NCBI GenBank assembly: GCA_017618115.1
Contig: JAFZUX010000018.1
Span: 1-64,000 of the forward strand
Reading direction: 5' to 3'
Source of the DNA: Bacteroidales bacterium
GTDB taxonomy: Bacteria > Bacteroidota > Bacteroidia > Bacteroidales > UBA932
DNA: 64,000 nucleotides
Shown here: piece after piece, positions 24,398 through 32,169 of the stretch
Layout of the letters: every line of letters starts with the position of its first letter
Numbering within the stretch: the stretch's first letter is position 1
The notes under the pieces: generated by a model
Databases searched by the model: none
Told to the model about the DNA's origin: nothing
What the model saw: the letters and a program-made list of their open reading frames with translations, nothing else
Made by a program: the position numbers and the translations under genes

Positions 24398-25258
24398 TTA
24401 ATAGTCTTCCAGCATCCTACATACCTCTTCAAACTGCATTCCTGATATGCGGGATAGTTGATTAGGTTCAGAAGAGAATCTGTATCTAAGCTGTTTAAGA
24501 ATCTCAGACTTCTGAAGATTAGTAAGGTCTCCAAAAGTCTTTTTTCTGAAAAGAGAGACCGATAAATCTTGCATTGCGGAAACTATTAGTTGATCTTTGA
24601 ATGAAGGAGCCTCTTTTATAAGCTTGGCTTTTGATGAAGATTGAAGAAAATAGTTCATCCTCTTTGCTGACCGAAATATAGATTCTACCATCTTAACATC
24701 TATATATGAAGAAGGGAGAACAATACCCTCTAATACAGTATAATGTGGCGGAATAGGAACGCAACTGTGTAAAAGTTTGATACACTCTCTTTTACTTAGT
24801 TCTCCAATGATTCTACCCTTAGTCTTGTTTTCATTGAAGAAGAGCCCTCCGGTTCCCCATGGATATCCAGATGGGCTTAAACAAATATTTGCTGCCACGC
24901 TATTCATTTGAACGTATGCGATAGCTCTTTCCAAAGATTCGTCATTCAGATGTAATTCTCTGAAGTCCACCTTATTCTCTCTAAGGAACTCTTTTATAGA
25001 ATACTTTTTCGCATAATACTGAGAAAAACGTTTCTTAAAAGAGGTAATGAAATCTGTAGCATCATCCTTGGTTCCGCCAAGTACAAAATGTACATGGTTA
25101 GACATCAATATGAACGCCATTATTTGTACTGATGATGTTGCAGCAAGAACTGCTACTTGGTTCATTCCAACCTTGAAATCTTCTTCATCCCTAAACCAGA
25201 GTCGGTCTTCCAGATGCTCGGTAGTGACTAGCCAGTAAAAATTTTTCATACCCTTCAT
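24398..25258 (-). CDS. REP-associated tyrosine transposase (RAYT, IS200/IS605-like HUH)
   Basis: This 286-residue protein matches Y1 HUH transposases domesticated with REP repeats. The HUH motif is HVH at residues 55-57 in FILMSNHVHFVLGG; the catalytic Tyr is Y115 in AIAYVQMNSVAANI; the GYPWGTGG segment follows near 131. The C-terminal part, about residues 140-286, is longer than in minimal RAYTs and ends in a possible helix-turn-helix (NQLSRISGMQFEEVCRML). The gene is intact, AT-richer than its neighbours, and is flanked on its 3' side by array 2. Family members cut and rejoin single-stranded REP hairpins. No terminal inverted repeats or accessory tnpB gene were seen, consistent with a single-copy domesticated gene. 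Confidence 0.88.
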   Translation of the reverse strand: MKGMKNFYWLVTTEHLEDRLWFRDEEDFKVGMNQVAVLAATSSVQIMAFILMSNHVHFVLGGTKDDATDFITSFKKRFSQYYAKKYSIKEFLRENKVDFRELHLNDESLERAIAYVQMNSVAANICLSPSGYPWGTGGLFFNENKTKGRIIGELSKRECIKLLHSCVPIPPHYTVLEGIVLPSSYIDVKMVESIFRSAKRMNYFLQSSSKAKLIKEAPSFKDQLIVSAMQDLSVSLFRKKTFGDLTNLQKSEILKQLRYRFSSEPNQLSRISGMQFEEVCRMLEDY

Positions 25259-25361
25259 CTCTAATAAATGTTTTAATAATTCTTCTTCTCAAAATCTCGC
25301 TCCCCGCTACTAAAACTCTCATTCTCACGTCTCTCAAACAGTACACTACATATCTCATTCA

Positions 25362-25369
25362 CAAAGGTA
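25362..25369 (-). promoter_or_regulatory. Possible -7 element for the RAYT gene
   Basis: The minus strand reads TACCTTTG, an exact TAnnTTTG match, inside a small inverted repeat AAAGGTA…TACCTTT. The upstream TTTG is present (25389-25386) but the spacer is 16 rather than 19-20 bases. The leader would be about 100 bases. Confidence 0.3.
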
Positions 25370-25460
25370 GCAAAATACCTTTAACCAAATAGCACTAATT
25401 GAAATTTTTGGTGCTAAGCAACTGGACAAAGACCACAACGCCAAGAGAGCAGAGTGGTAA

Positions 25461-25622
25461 AAAGGGCGATTTTAGGTGCGAGGAGAGCCCTTCAATAGCT
25501 CCCCGCAGCAACCTAAAATTAGCCCTTTCTTTTAAATGTCTCGTCACTACTAAGTTAGCGTTAAAAAAAGACCGGTGATTGGGCTGCGGGGAGCTCGCCG
25601 GAAGGGCTCTCCTCGCGCCCAA
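25461..25622. repeat. Pair of related large palindromes
   Basis: Element 1 (about 25461-25531) has outer arms AAAGGGCGATTTTAGGT and ACCTAAAATTAGCCCTTT enclosing GCGAGGAGAGCCCTT..AGCTCCCCGC. Element 2 (25580-25622) has outer arms TTGGGC and GCCCAA enclosing GCGGGGAGCT..GAAGGGCTCTCCTCGC. The inner cores (25478-25509 and 25583-25616) are inverted copies of each other. The sequence is unrelated to the REP-like units. No protein-coding gene is credible here. Confidence 0.75.
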
Positions 25623-25648
25623 CCATCCTACTTTTTGACACATTGACC

Positions 25649-25835
25649 CGCGAATGCGCAGTAGATAGAGTGCCATTAGGTGCCACCAACAAAAAAGACA
25701 ATTATAAAGTTGCGAAGCAACCGGCCAAAGGCCGCATCGGCGCGAATGCGCCGTAGATACAGCGCCTCCGGGCGCCACACCCAGCCGAAGGCTGGTTTCA
25801 CCACGAAGTGGTGTAAAGACAGTGCCATTAGGCAC
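25649..25835. repeat. Chain of short perfect hairpins
   Basis: Seven perfect stem-loops follow each other: GTTGC-GAA-GCAAC (25709-25721), CGGCC-AAA-GGCCG (25722-25734), GGCGC-GAAT-GCGCC (25739-25752), GCGCC-TCCG-GGCGC (25762-25775), CCAGCC-GAA-GGCTGG (25781-25795), CACCAC-GAA-GTGGTG (25799-25813) and GTGCC-ATTA-GGCAC (25822-25835). A weaker one (CGC-GAAT-GCG) is at 25649-25658. A 30-base direct repeat GTGCCATTAGG..CCA.CAACAAAAAAGAC occurs at 25670-25699 and 25822-25851. Frames crossing this DNA look like chance frames. Confidence 0.8.
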
Positions 25836-25842
25836 CAGCAAC

Positions 25843-25868
25843 AAAAAAGACTCGCGATTGCGAGTCTT
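25843..25868 (-). terminator. Intrinsic terminator of tRNA-Phe
   Basis: On the minus strand AAGACTCGC and GCGAGTCTT (25868-25847) form a perfect 9-bp stem with a 4-base loop, followed by a T-run (25848-25843). It starts 8 bases after the tRNA 3' end. Confidence 0.85.
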
Positions 25869-25876
25869 CTTTTGCT

Positions 25877-25952
25877 TGGTGGTGCCTCCGGGAGTCGAAC
25901 CAGGGACACAAGGATTTTCAGTCCTTTGCTCTACCAGCTGAGCTAAGGCACC
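25877..25952 (-). tRNA. tRNA-Phe (anticodon GAA)
   Basis: Acceptor arms GGTGCCT/AGGCACC with discriminator A and encoded CCA, D arm TAGCTCAGCTGGTAGAGC, anticodon arm AGGACTGAAAATCCT with GAA, and T arm CCCTGGTTCGACTCCCGG. The length is 76 with CCA. All stems pair. Confidence 0.97.
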
Positions 25953-25966
25953 AGCAAATGGGAGTG

Positions 25967-25997
25967 CAAATATATGGATTATTTTTAATTTTGCAAC
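25967..25997 (-). promoter_or_regulatory. Promoter of tRNA-Phe
   Basis: On the minus strand GTTG (25997-25994), a 19-base spacer, TATATTTG (25974-25967, exact). The predicted start is about 8 bases before the mature tRNA. It overlaps the immediate upstream region of the divergent priA gene, which has its own TAATTTTG at 25986-25993. Confidence 0.6.
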
Positions 25998-25998
25998 A

Positions 25999-28395
25999 AT
26001 GGTTGGGGAATTTAAATATGCATCCGTGATTCTCCATGTGAAATTCTCACAGGAGCTGTTCTACATACTGCCTGACAGTGAGGTAACTGCGGGTTGTTGG
26101 GTTAAGGTGCAGCTAGCCACAAAGCACTACTATGGGGTGGTTTACAGGGTACTGACAAAAGCTGAGCTGCCTCATTATGCACAAAGCATTGAGATAAAAC
26201 CTATAGAGGAGGTTGCAGATGACCGCCAGAAGGTGGAGATAACTGAGATTAAGTTTTGGGAGATTGTTGCAAAGTATTGGCTCTGCACTGTTGGAGAGGT
26301 ATTTAAGGCGGCCTATCCTATCCAGACCATAAAACAAGAGGAGGTAAAAGCGCACAAGACTCCTCAGGACCTTTTCTCCCAAATCAATGAGGAGCTCTCA
26401 AAGACTAGAGAGGAGGAGATGGCTGAAACTCAAGAGAAGAGATATCGGGAAGTTGAGAGGGAGATAGAGGCCAATGGAGGTAAGGAAGATGTGGAGAAGA
26501 AAGAGGAGAAGAAAACTCTTAAATGTGAAAAGGCTGTTGGAAAGAGGAGAGTTCAATGTGAAAAAGTGGTGCTGTCAGAGGCACAGGAGGAGGCTTATCG
26601 GGAGATAGAAAAACAGATTGAAAATAAGACTGTTCTGCTTGAGGGGGTGACTGGAAGCGGAAAGACGGAAATTTATATCAACCTGATAGATAAAGAATTA
26701 GAGCGGGGTAAGGATGTGCTCTACATGGTTCCTGAGATATCTATGAGCACCCAGTTGGAGGAGCGCCTTAAGAAGCATTACGGGGCAAGACTCTTTACTT
26801 TCCACTCCGGGCAGACCGCGGCGAAGAAGAAACTCATCAGAGAGATTCTCTCGTTCAAAGGTCCTGAGAAAAAGCCGGTTGTAGTGTTGGGTACTCGTTC
26901 TTCCGTATTCCTTCCTTTCAATAATCTGGGACTCATCGTAATAGATGAGGAGCACGACACAAGTTACAAGCAGGAAGATCCTGCACCAAGATATAACGGC
27001 AGAGACGCAGCTCTCTTTTTGGCTCAGATTCACAAGGCTAAAGTGCTGATGGGCAGCGCAACTCCATCTTTTGAAACTCTCTTTAACTGCATAAGCAGAA
27101 AGTTTGCAAGAGTACTTTTGAAGGAAAAATACTTCACATCTCCGGCACCGGAAGTTACCGTAATTGATACCATCTGGACTCGCAAGAGCCATCAGATGAA
27201 GGGCAGTTTCTCCCAACAGCTTATTAATCTGATAGAGAATACTTTAGCAGATAAGAAACAGGTACTTGTGTTCCGCAATATTCGTTCCTTTGCACCTGTA
27301 GTGCAGTGTGCAGACTGCGGAGAAATTATCAAGTGTTCGCACTGCAATGTCCCTATGAGTTATCATCGTTATGACAACACCTTAAGGTGCCATTACTGTG
27401 AAACTAAGTGGAATATGGCGCTTGCGGAGTGTCCCAAGTGTAAGGGTAAAAACCTGGAGTTCAGAGGTGCGGGAACCGAGCGCATTGAGGAGGAACTTAA
27501 GGAACTCTTCCCTACTGCAAACATTGCACGGTATGACAGAGATATCTCACTGACCCGCAAAACAGCGGAGAAGGTGCTTAAGCAATTCTCTGAGGGAGAG
27601 ACGGATATACTTGTGGGAACTCAGATGATAAGCAAAGGTTTTGACTTCAAAAACCTTACGCTTGTGGCCGTTATTCAGGCAGATACCATTCTCTCTCAGC
27701 AAGATTTCCGTGCAGATGAAAAGTCTATGCAACTCTTCATCCAACTTCTTGGAAGAAGCGGAAGAAGAGACGGGAAGGGACATCTGGTAATTCAGACTAA
27801 CCAGAAGGACCATCCTGTGATTCAGGAGATTGTGGCAATGGCTCGCAGAATGGAGGAACAGCAGAGAGAGGCCTTTGCCAGACGGCAGAAGTCTGTGGAG
27901 TTGGGTGGGGATAGCAATCAGCAGACCTCTGGTAACGATAATGAAAGTGTCGGTAATCAGACTAATGCTGGAATAGAGATTGTTGAACATCAAAAGCAGG
28001 TGGCAGGGAAAGAGAACTTTGAGGATGTGCAAAAGACGAATGTTGAGTTGAAGGTGGAGAACAGTACAGATATGATGGCGGAAAGAAGTATGTACTGCTT
28101 CCCTCCATTTGTAAGGATGGTGAACATCACCCTTAAACACAAGAACTTACACAAGCTGAGCAGCATTGCAATGTCTCTTTCACACGTTCTCAAAAACACC
28201 AAGGCATACAATGCAGTTGAGGTAAGTGGCCCGTACACTCCTAGGATAGAGAAGGTTAGGGACGAGTATCAAATATGCTTCACGATAAAGTTTGCGCGTG
28301 ACAAGTTCCTCTCTCAAAACAAGGAGGGATTAAGAGGAGTCATTGAAGCGCTCAAGCTTCCAGTCCAGGTCAACATAGACGTTGACCCTTCATAA
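25999..28395 (+). CDS. priA: Primosomal protein N' (replication restart helicase PriA)
   Basis: A 3'-5' helicase that restarts collapsed forks. The N-terminal 3'-DNA-binding domain (1-110) is followed by a charged linker (about 115-195). Walker A is EGVTGSGKTE near 216 and the DEEH box near 315. Four zinc CxxC pairs lie in about 437-480 (CADCGEIIKCSHCN, CHYCE, CPKC), then the motif V/VI region SKGFDFKN and LGRSGRRDGKG. An acidic, Q/N-rich insertion of about 70 residues (about 625-695) separates the helicase core from the C-terminal domain. Divergent from tRNA-Phe; it ends 31 bp before REP-like array 3. Confidence 0.94.
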   Translation: MVGEFKYASVILHVKFSQELFYILPDSEVTAGCWVKVQLATKHYYGVVYRVLTKAELPHYAQSIEIKPIEEVADDRQKVEITEIKFWEIVAKYWLCTVGEVFKAAYPIQTIKQEEVKAHKTPQDLFSQINEELSKTREEEMAETQEKRYREVEREIEANGGKEDVEKKEEKKTLKCEKAVGKRRVQCEKVVLSEAQEEAYREIEKQIENKTVLLEGVTGSGKTEIYINLIDKELERGKDVLYMVPEISMSTQLEERLKKHYGARLFTFHSGQTAAKKKLIREILSFKGPEKKPVVVLGTRSSVFLPFNNLGLIVIDEEHDTSYKQEDPAPRYNGRDAALFLAQIHKAKVLMGSATPSFETLFNCISRKFARVLLKEKYFTSPAPEVTVIDTIWTRKSHQMKGSFSQQLINLIENTLADKKQVLVFRNIRSFAPVVQCADCGEIIKCSHCNVPMSYHRYDNTLRCHYCETKWNMALAECPKCKGKNLEFRGAGTERIEEELKELFPTANIARYDRDISLTRKTAEKVLKQFSEGETDILVGTQMISKGFDFKNLTLVAVIQADTILSQQDFRADEKSMQLFIQLLGRSGRRDGKGHLVIQTNQKDHPVIQEIVAMARRMEEQQREAFARRQKSVELGGDSNQQTSGNDNESVGNQTNAGIEIVEHQKQVAGKENFEDVQKTNVELKVENSTDMMAERSMYCFPPFVRMVNITLKHKNLHKLSSIAMSLSHVLKNTKAYNAVEVSGPYTPRIEKVRDEYQICFTIKFARDKFLSQNKEGLRGVIEALKLPVQVNIDVDPS

Positions 28396-28426
28396 CGTAT
28401 AATCCTCTAATGATAATTGTTTAAGT

Positions 28427-28689
28427 GCTTGAGGTGTCCCGGATTTACGGACACCTCGAGCAAAAAGGGGGGTAAAACGCTTGAGGTGTCCGGTTTTTGG
28501 GGACACCTCAAGCACTTGGGGCGGAAATACTGGGTGGACAGGGTGGACGTGTGCCCAATGTCCGGAAAAAGGGGACGATGGGAACGGATAGTGGGGGTAA
28601 GTGTTCCTGGTGTCCGGGAAAAGGGGACGATGGGAACGGAAAGTGGGGGAAAGTGTGCCCAATGTCCGGAAATTAGGGACACCGGGAAC
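28427..28689. repeat. Palindromic REP-like array 3 (five 35-bp units)
   Basis: Units lie at 28427-28461, 28479-28513, 28551-28585, 28603-28637 and 28655-28689. Linkers are 17 bp except between units 2 and 3, where a 37-bp G-rich spacer (28514-28550) matches the 38-bp spacer of array 2 in reverse. Unit 2 is a perfect 14-bp-arm palindrome. Unit 3 (GTGCCCAATGTCC…GGGACGATGGGAAC) differs from its array-2 counterpart at one base. The array lies between convergent priA and the PIG-L gene, whose stop is 2 bp away. Confidence 0.92.
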
Positions 28690-28691
28690 AG

Positions 28692-29531
28692 TTAGAGCTC
28701 CACAAAGGAGGGGGAGAGGTGGGCGGTGAGGTGGATGAAGCCTTCTGCGTAGGCGCATCCGTACTCCATGCCGCGGAACTTCTCCATTGGGATATGCCAG
28801 TCTGAGAGGAGTTCCGGCATTCCCTGGCTCTCATGGCAGAGGCAGGCCTTGTGCTTCTTCTCTGCAACGGCGGATATGTCTACGTAATCTGTTGGGAGGA
28901 ACTTCATACTCTGCATTCCGGTCATTGCTTCTGCATAGAAGAGATTGAAGTTGTAGCCGCTCTGCCTCCAGGCATCATAGACGAGGATTGAGCAGATGCG
29001 ATGGTCTCTGTGAGTGTCTATAGGCCAGTGGGTTATGACAATCTCAGGATTCTCTTTCTTGATGACGGCGAGCATCTCCGCATATCTTTCTTTGGTGATT
29101 TCTGTTGCTCCATCTACCTGTGACATAAATTGATATCTGGCACCGGTAACTTTGCAGGCGGCAATGCATTCTTTCTCTCTGATAGCTGCGGCCTGGTCTC
29201 CGCTCATTCCTTTTATGCCTGCTTCACCTCTGGTAAGATAGACGCAGAGGACATCCCATCCGGCTTCCAGAAGACGGATCATGGTGCCACCTGCAATGGT
29301 CTCAGGATCATCCGGATGCGCGCCTATGATGAGGGCCTTTCTCCTACTGTTTCTAGGTTTTGAACCGAACTCCCCTGCGGAGTTTTTGGAATTGGAATTT
29401 CCAAATGCAGAATTCAAGGAATTAGGACCTCCGGAGGCGGCGTTGAGGATGGATGGAAGTGAGAGGGCTGCTGCTGAGGCTGCTACGCCTGCAGATGCCT
29501 TAATCCAATTTCTTCTTGAAACTTTTTTCAT
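28692..29531 (-). CDS. Secreted PIG-L/LmbE-family deacetylase
   Basis: A zinc-dependent N-acetylglucosaminyl-type deacetylase. The ATG at 29531 gives a twin-arginine leader (MKKVSRRNWIKASAGVAASAAAL); a 35-residue N/S/G-rich linker follows. The fold has IIGAHPDDPETIAGG (about 69-83) and ITHWPIDTHRDHR, the expected metal ligands. Export by Tat suggests a folded metalloenzyme in the periplasm. It follows the symporter and racemase genes closely (10- and 10-base gaps), so the three may act on related amino-compounds; the substrate is unknown. Confidence 0.85.
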   Translation of the reverse strand: MKKVSRRNWIKASAGVAASAAALSLPSILNAASGGPNSLNSAFGNSNSKNSAGEFGSKPRNSRRKALIIGAHPDDPETIAGGTMIRLLEAGWDVLCVYLTRGEAGIKGMSGDQAAAIREKECIAACKVTGARYQFMSQVDGATEITKERYAEMLAVIKKENPEIVITHWPIDTHRDHRICSILVYDAWRQSGYNFNLFYAEAMTGMQSMKFLPTDYVDISAVAEKKHKACLCHESQGMPELLSDWHIPMEKFRGMEYGCAYAEGFIHLTAHLSPSFVEL

Positions 29532-29541
29532 ACTGTATGTT

Positions 29542-30777
29542 TTAAATGGTGAGGGTTTCGCCTTCACTCTTTGCTATGACTACGGCACCGCAAGCGTCTC
29601 CGTATGAGTTGGTTGCAGTACGCGGCATATCGCAGAGCTGGTCTATAGCGAGCACGAGTCCCATAGCCTCCAGCGGAAGTCCGGCAACGGAGAGGGCGAT
29701 GGAGAGCATAACGAATCCGGCCATCGGGATACCGGCGGTTCCAATGGCGGAGAGCATTACGGTTCCAAGCACGATGAGTTGCTGTGCAATGCTCATATCC
29801 ACGCCGTAAACCTGTGCAATGAAGAGCACTGTAACTCCCTCATACAAAGCGGTTCCGTTCATGTTGACGGTTGCGCCTAACGGGAGTACGAAGCTGGTGA
29901 TTTTGTTGGAGATTCCGCACTTCTGCTCCGAGTCTCTCATGGAGATTGGAAGGGCGGCGCCTGATGAACAGGTGGAGAAGGCGGTGAGGATTGCGGTGGA
30001 CATCTTCTGCATGTGGCGGTACGGATGTTCCTTTCCAACGAAGTATACTGCAGCAGGAAGTACGCCAAAGAACTGGATTATCATTCCGGCCCAAACAACT
30101 ATGAGGTAGATACCCAGGGATGCTATCAACTGTGATATGCTGTTGCCCGCAAGTATCTGTTTAGCAAGCATATTGGAGATTATTGCAAAGACTCCTATAG
30201 GCGCAAGTGAGATAACGAACATTGTTATCTTCATTATGACGTCGTTAACCGCGTTGCAAAGATCCAGGAGGGTTGTGCGGGTTTTGTCGCCGCACTTTGT
30301 AATGAAGAATCCGAAGATGATAGCAAAGAAAATTACAGGAAGGATGTTGCCCATGCTCATCTCATAGAAAATGTTTGCCGGGACGATTCCTATAATTTGA
30401 TCCATGAAGGAAGTGCTTGATTTCCCGATGGTTGAGAGGTCTACATCTTGTGGCGTAGGGAGGTTTGCTCCAACTCCCGGCCTTATGAGGTTAACCAGGA
30501 TGAGACCTATAGCGATGGCTATGGCTGTTGTAACCAGGTAGAAACCAATGGTTTTGCCGGCCAGTCTTCCCAGGTCTTTGGAGGAGTTGAGGCTTGCCAC
30601 TCCAACTACCAGCGATGTGAAGACCAACGGTATGATGATCATTTTCAGAGCTCTGAGGAAAATCTGCCCCGCCCAATCTATGTAGTGGGCGTACTTAGGA
30701 AGGAGGATTCCAAAGACGGCTCCCAAAACCAATCCTATCAGAATCTGCCACGGTAACGCTATCTTAAGTTTCTTCAT
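29542..30777 (-). CDS. Dicarboxylate/amino acid:cation symporter
   Basis: A 411-residue DAACS (GltP/DctA-like) membrane transporter with about eight helices. The re-entrant loop STCSSGAALPISM and the NMNGTALYEGV cation/substrate motif are intact, as is the DQLCDMPRTATNSYGD segment of the last helix, where the Arg favours acidic amino acids. It lies between an Asp/Glu racemase and the PIG-L deacetylase in one operon; aspartate or glutamate is the likely cargo. Confidence 0.92.
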   Translation of the reverse strand: MKKLKIALPWQILIGLVLGAVFGILLPKYAHYIDWAGQIFLRALKMIIIPLVFTSLVVGVASLNSSKDLGRLAGKTIGFYLVTTAIAIAIGLILVNLIRPGVGANLPTPQDVDLSTIGKSSTSFMDQIIGIVPANIFYEMSMGNILPVIFFAIIFGFFITKCGDKTRTTLLDLCNAVNDVIMKITMFVISLAPIGVFAIISNMLAKQILAGNSISQLIASLGIYLIVVWAGMIIQFFGVLPAAVYFVGKEHPYRHMQKMSTAILTAFSTCSSGAALPISMRDSEQKCGISNKITSFVLPLGATVNMNGTALYEGVTVLFIAQVYGVDMSIAQQLIVLGTVMLSAIGTAGIPMAGFVMLSIALSVAGLPLEAMGLVLAIDQLCDMPRTATNSYGDACGAVVIAKSEGETLTI

Positions 30778-30787
30778 ATCTCAAAAA

Positions 30788-31489
30788 TTAAAGTTCCACT
30801 CCGTAAAGTTCTCTGACGCAGCCGTCTGCGAGGGCTTCCAGGGAGCTGATGTGCATCTTTGGATCCAGTCCGGTGGCTGCGTATGCAATTGGAATCTCTG
30901 TGCAGGCGCCAACTATCGGCTGCTCTTTTTTCTTCCAAAGTCCCTCAACTATAGGGCGGAACTTGCGTCCGGCCTCTTCAATTTTGCCGGCCTTTACAAG
31001 ATCCGTTACATCATGAATCTCAACCTGAGTGGCGTAATCTGCTGTGTCAAAGCAGTATCCGCTGTCCTGAGCGTGCTTTTGATAGATGCCCGTCTTCATG
31101 GTGCCGAGTGTGGCGGTAAGCCAAGCTCCTTGTGGTGAGACCTTTGCAACTTTGCGGATGGTCTCGTCTATGATGTGAATCACAGGGCGTGAGAGCTCAC
31201 TGCGGAACTCGTCTATGAAAAAGTGGGCGGTGTTGCAGGTTACGCAGAGGTAATCCGCTCCCCAGCCGATAAGGGTTTCCAGCCCTTCTCTCAGGTACTT
31301 ACGAGGGTCCGGTCCTTTGCCCAAGAGGTAGGTTGTACGGTCCGGAGTCTCAGTGTACTCGTATACAATCATTCTGGGATGTTCCTGATCACAGTTAGCG
31401 GGATCTTTCTCCGCCAATATCTTTAGAAAGTCTGCGGTGGCGGCTGGTCCCATTCCACCCAGAACTCCAAGTGTCTTGTTGGTCTTCAT
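30788..31489 (-). CDS. Aspartate/glutamate racemase family protein
   Basis: The 233-residue protein has LGVLGGMGPAATADF at its start and two catalytic cysteines in CVTCNTAHFF and VGACTEIPIA, as in cofactor-independent aspartate racemases. It interconverts L- and D-forms. It precedes the acidic amino acid symporter by 10 bases and probably processes what that imports. It is distinct from murI (61807), which has the cell-wall glutamate racemase sequence. Confidence 0.9.
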   Translation of the reverse strand: MKTNKTLGVLGGMGPAATADFLKILAEKDPANCDQEHPRMIVYEYTETPDRTTYLLGKGPDPRKYLREGLETLIGWGADYLCVTCNTAHFFIDEFRSELSRPVIHIIDETIRKVAKVSPQGAWLTATLGTMKTGIYQKHAQDSGYCFDTADYATQVEIHDVTDLVKAGKIEEAGRKFRPIVEGLWKKKEQPIVGACTEIPIAYAATGLDPKMHISSLEALADGCVRELYGVEL

Positions 31490-31528
31490 AACTAAAATTA
31501 TAACAATGCGAATTTACTCAAATTATCA

Positions 31529-31560
31529 ATTGATGACAAAGGGAAAAATGCTTAAATTCG
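31529..31560 (+). promoter_or_regulatory. Promoter of rubrerythrin gene
   Basis: ATTG at 31529-31532, 20-base spacer, TAAATTCG at 31553-31560 (7 of 8 to TAnnTTTG). Predicted start near 31567. Confidence 0.4.
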
Positions 31561-31587
31561 CAGAAAGAAACTATTATCCAAATAAAT

Positions 31588-32163
31588 ATGAAAAGTTTAA
31601 AAGGCACCAAAACTGAGAAAAACCTCCTCACCGCATTTGCAGGAGAGAGCCAGGCAAGAAACCGTTACACCTTCTTTGCAAGTGCCGCAAAGAAAGAGGG
31701 TTACGAGCAGATAAGCGCATTCTTTACAGAGACTGCAGAGAATGAAAAAGAGCACGCCAAGAAGTTCTTCAAGTTCCTTGAGGGCGGCTGCGTAGAGATA
31801 AAGGCCTCTTTCCCTGCCGGAATCATCGGGAGTACTGCAGATAATCTGAAGGCTTCCGCAGCGGGAGAGCACGAGGAGTGGAGCCATGACTATCCTATGT
31901 TTGCAAAGATTGCAAAGGAGGAGGGCTTTGACGAGATTGCAAAGTGCTTTAAGGAGGTTGCAGTTGCAGAGAAGGCTCACGAGAAGAGATATCTTGCTCT
32001 GCTTAAGAATATTAAGAGCGGTAAGGTGTTTGAAAGAGATGAGATTGTAACCTGGCAGTGCCGTAACTGCGGTTACGTTACACGCGCTAAGAAGGCTCCG
32101 GAGAAGTGCCCTGCTTGCGCTCATCCTCAGGCTTACTTCCAGCTTATTCAGGATAATTTCTAA
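31588..32163 (+). CDS. rbr: Rubrerythrin
   Basis: A peroxide-reducing di-iron protein of anaerobes. The ferritin-like four-helix domain (about 1-140) has AGESQARNRYTFFA, ETAENEKEHAKKF and EVAVAEKAHEKRY as iron-binding helices. The C-terminal rubredoxin-like domain carries CRNCGY and CPACAHP. It precedes a transporter-like gene and trxB, a redox-defence context that fits an anaerobe. Confidence 0.95.
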   Translation: MKSLKGTKTEKNLLTAFAGESQARNRYTFFASAAKKEGYEQISAFFTETAENEKEHAKKFFKFLEGGCVEIKASFPAGIIGSTADNLKASAAGEHEEWSHDYPMFAKIAKEEGFDEIAKCFKEVAVAEKAHEKRYLALLKNIKSGKVFERDEIVTWQCRNCGYVTRAKKAPEKCPACAHPQAYFQLIQDNF

Positions 32164-32169
32164 GTCAAC

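Noticed and set aside
24158-24401. Reading frames over array 2 on both strands
   Set aside because: Both strands are open only because of the repeated palindromes; no start signal and no family resemblance.
25395-25844. 149-aa minus-strand frame between the RAYT gene and tRNA-Phe
   Set aside because: It runs across inverted repeats and the hairpin chain; composition is not protein-like and no start signal is seen.
28390-28758. Frames of 91-122 aa across array 3
   Set aside because: Same repeat-derived peptides as at arrays 1 and 2.
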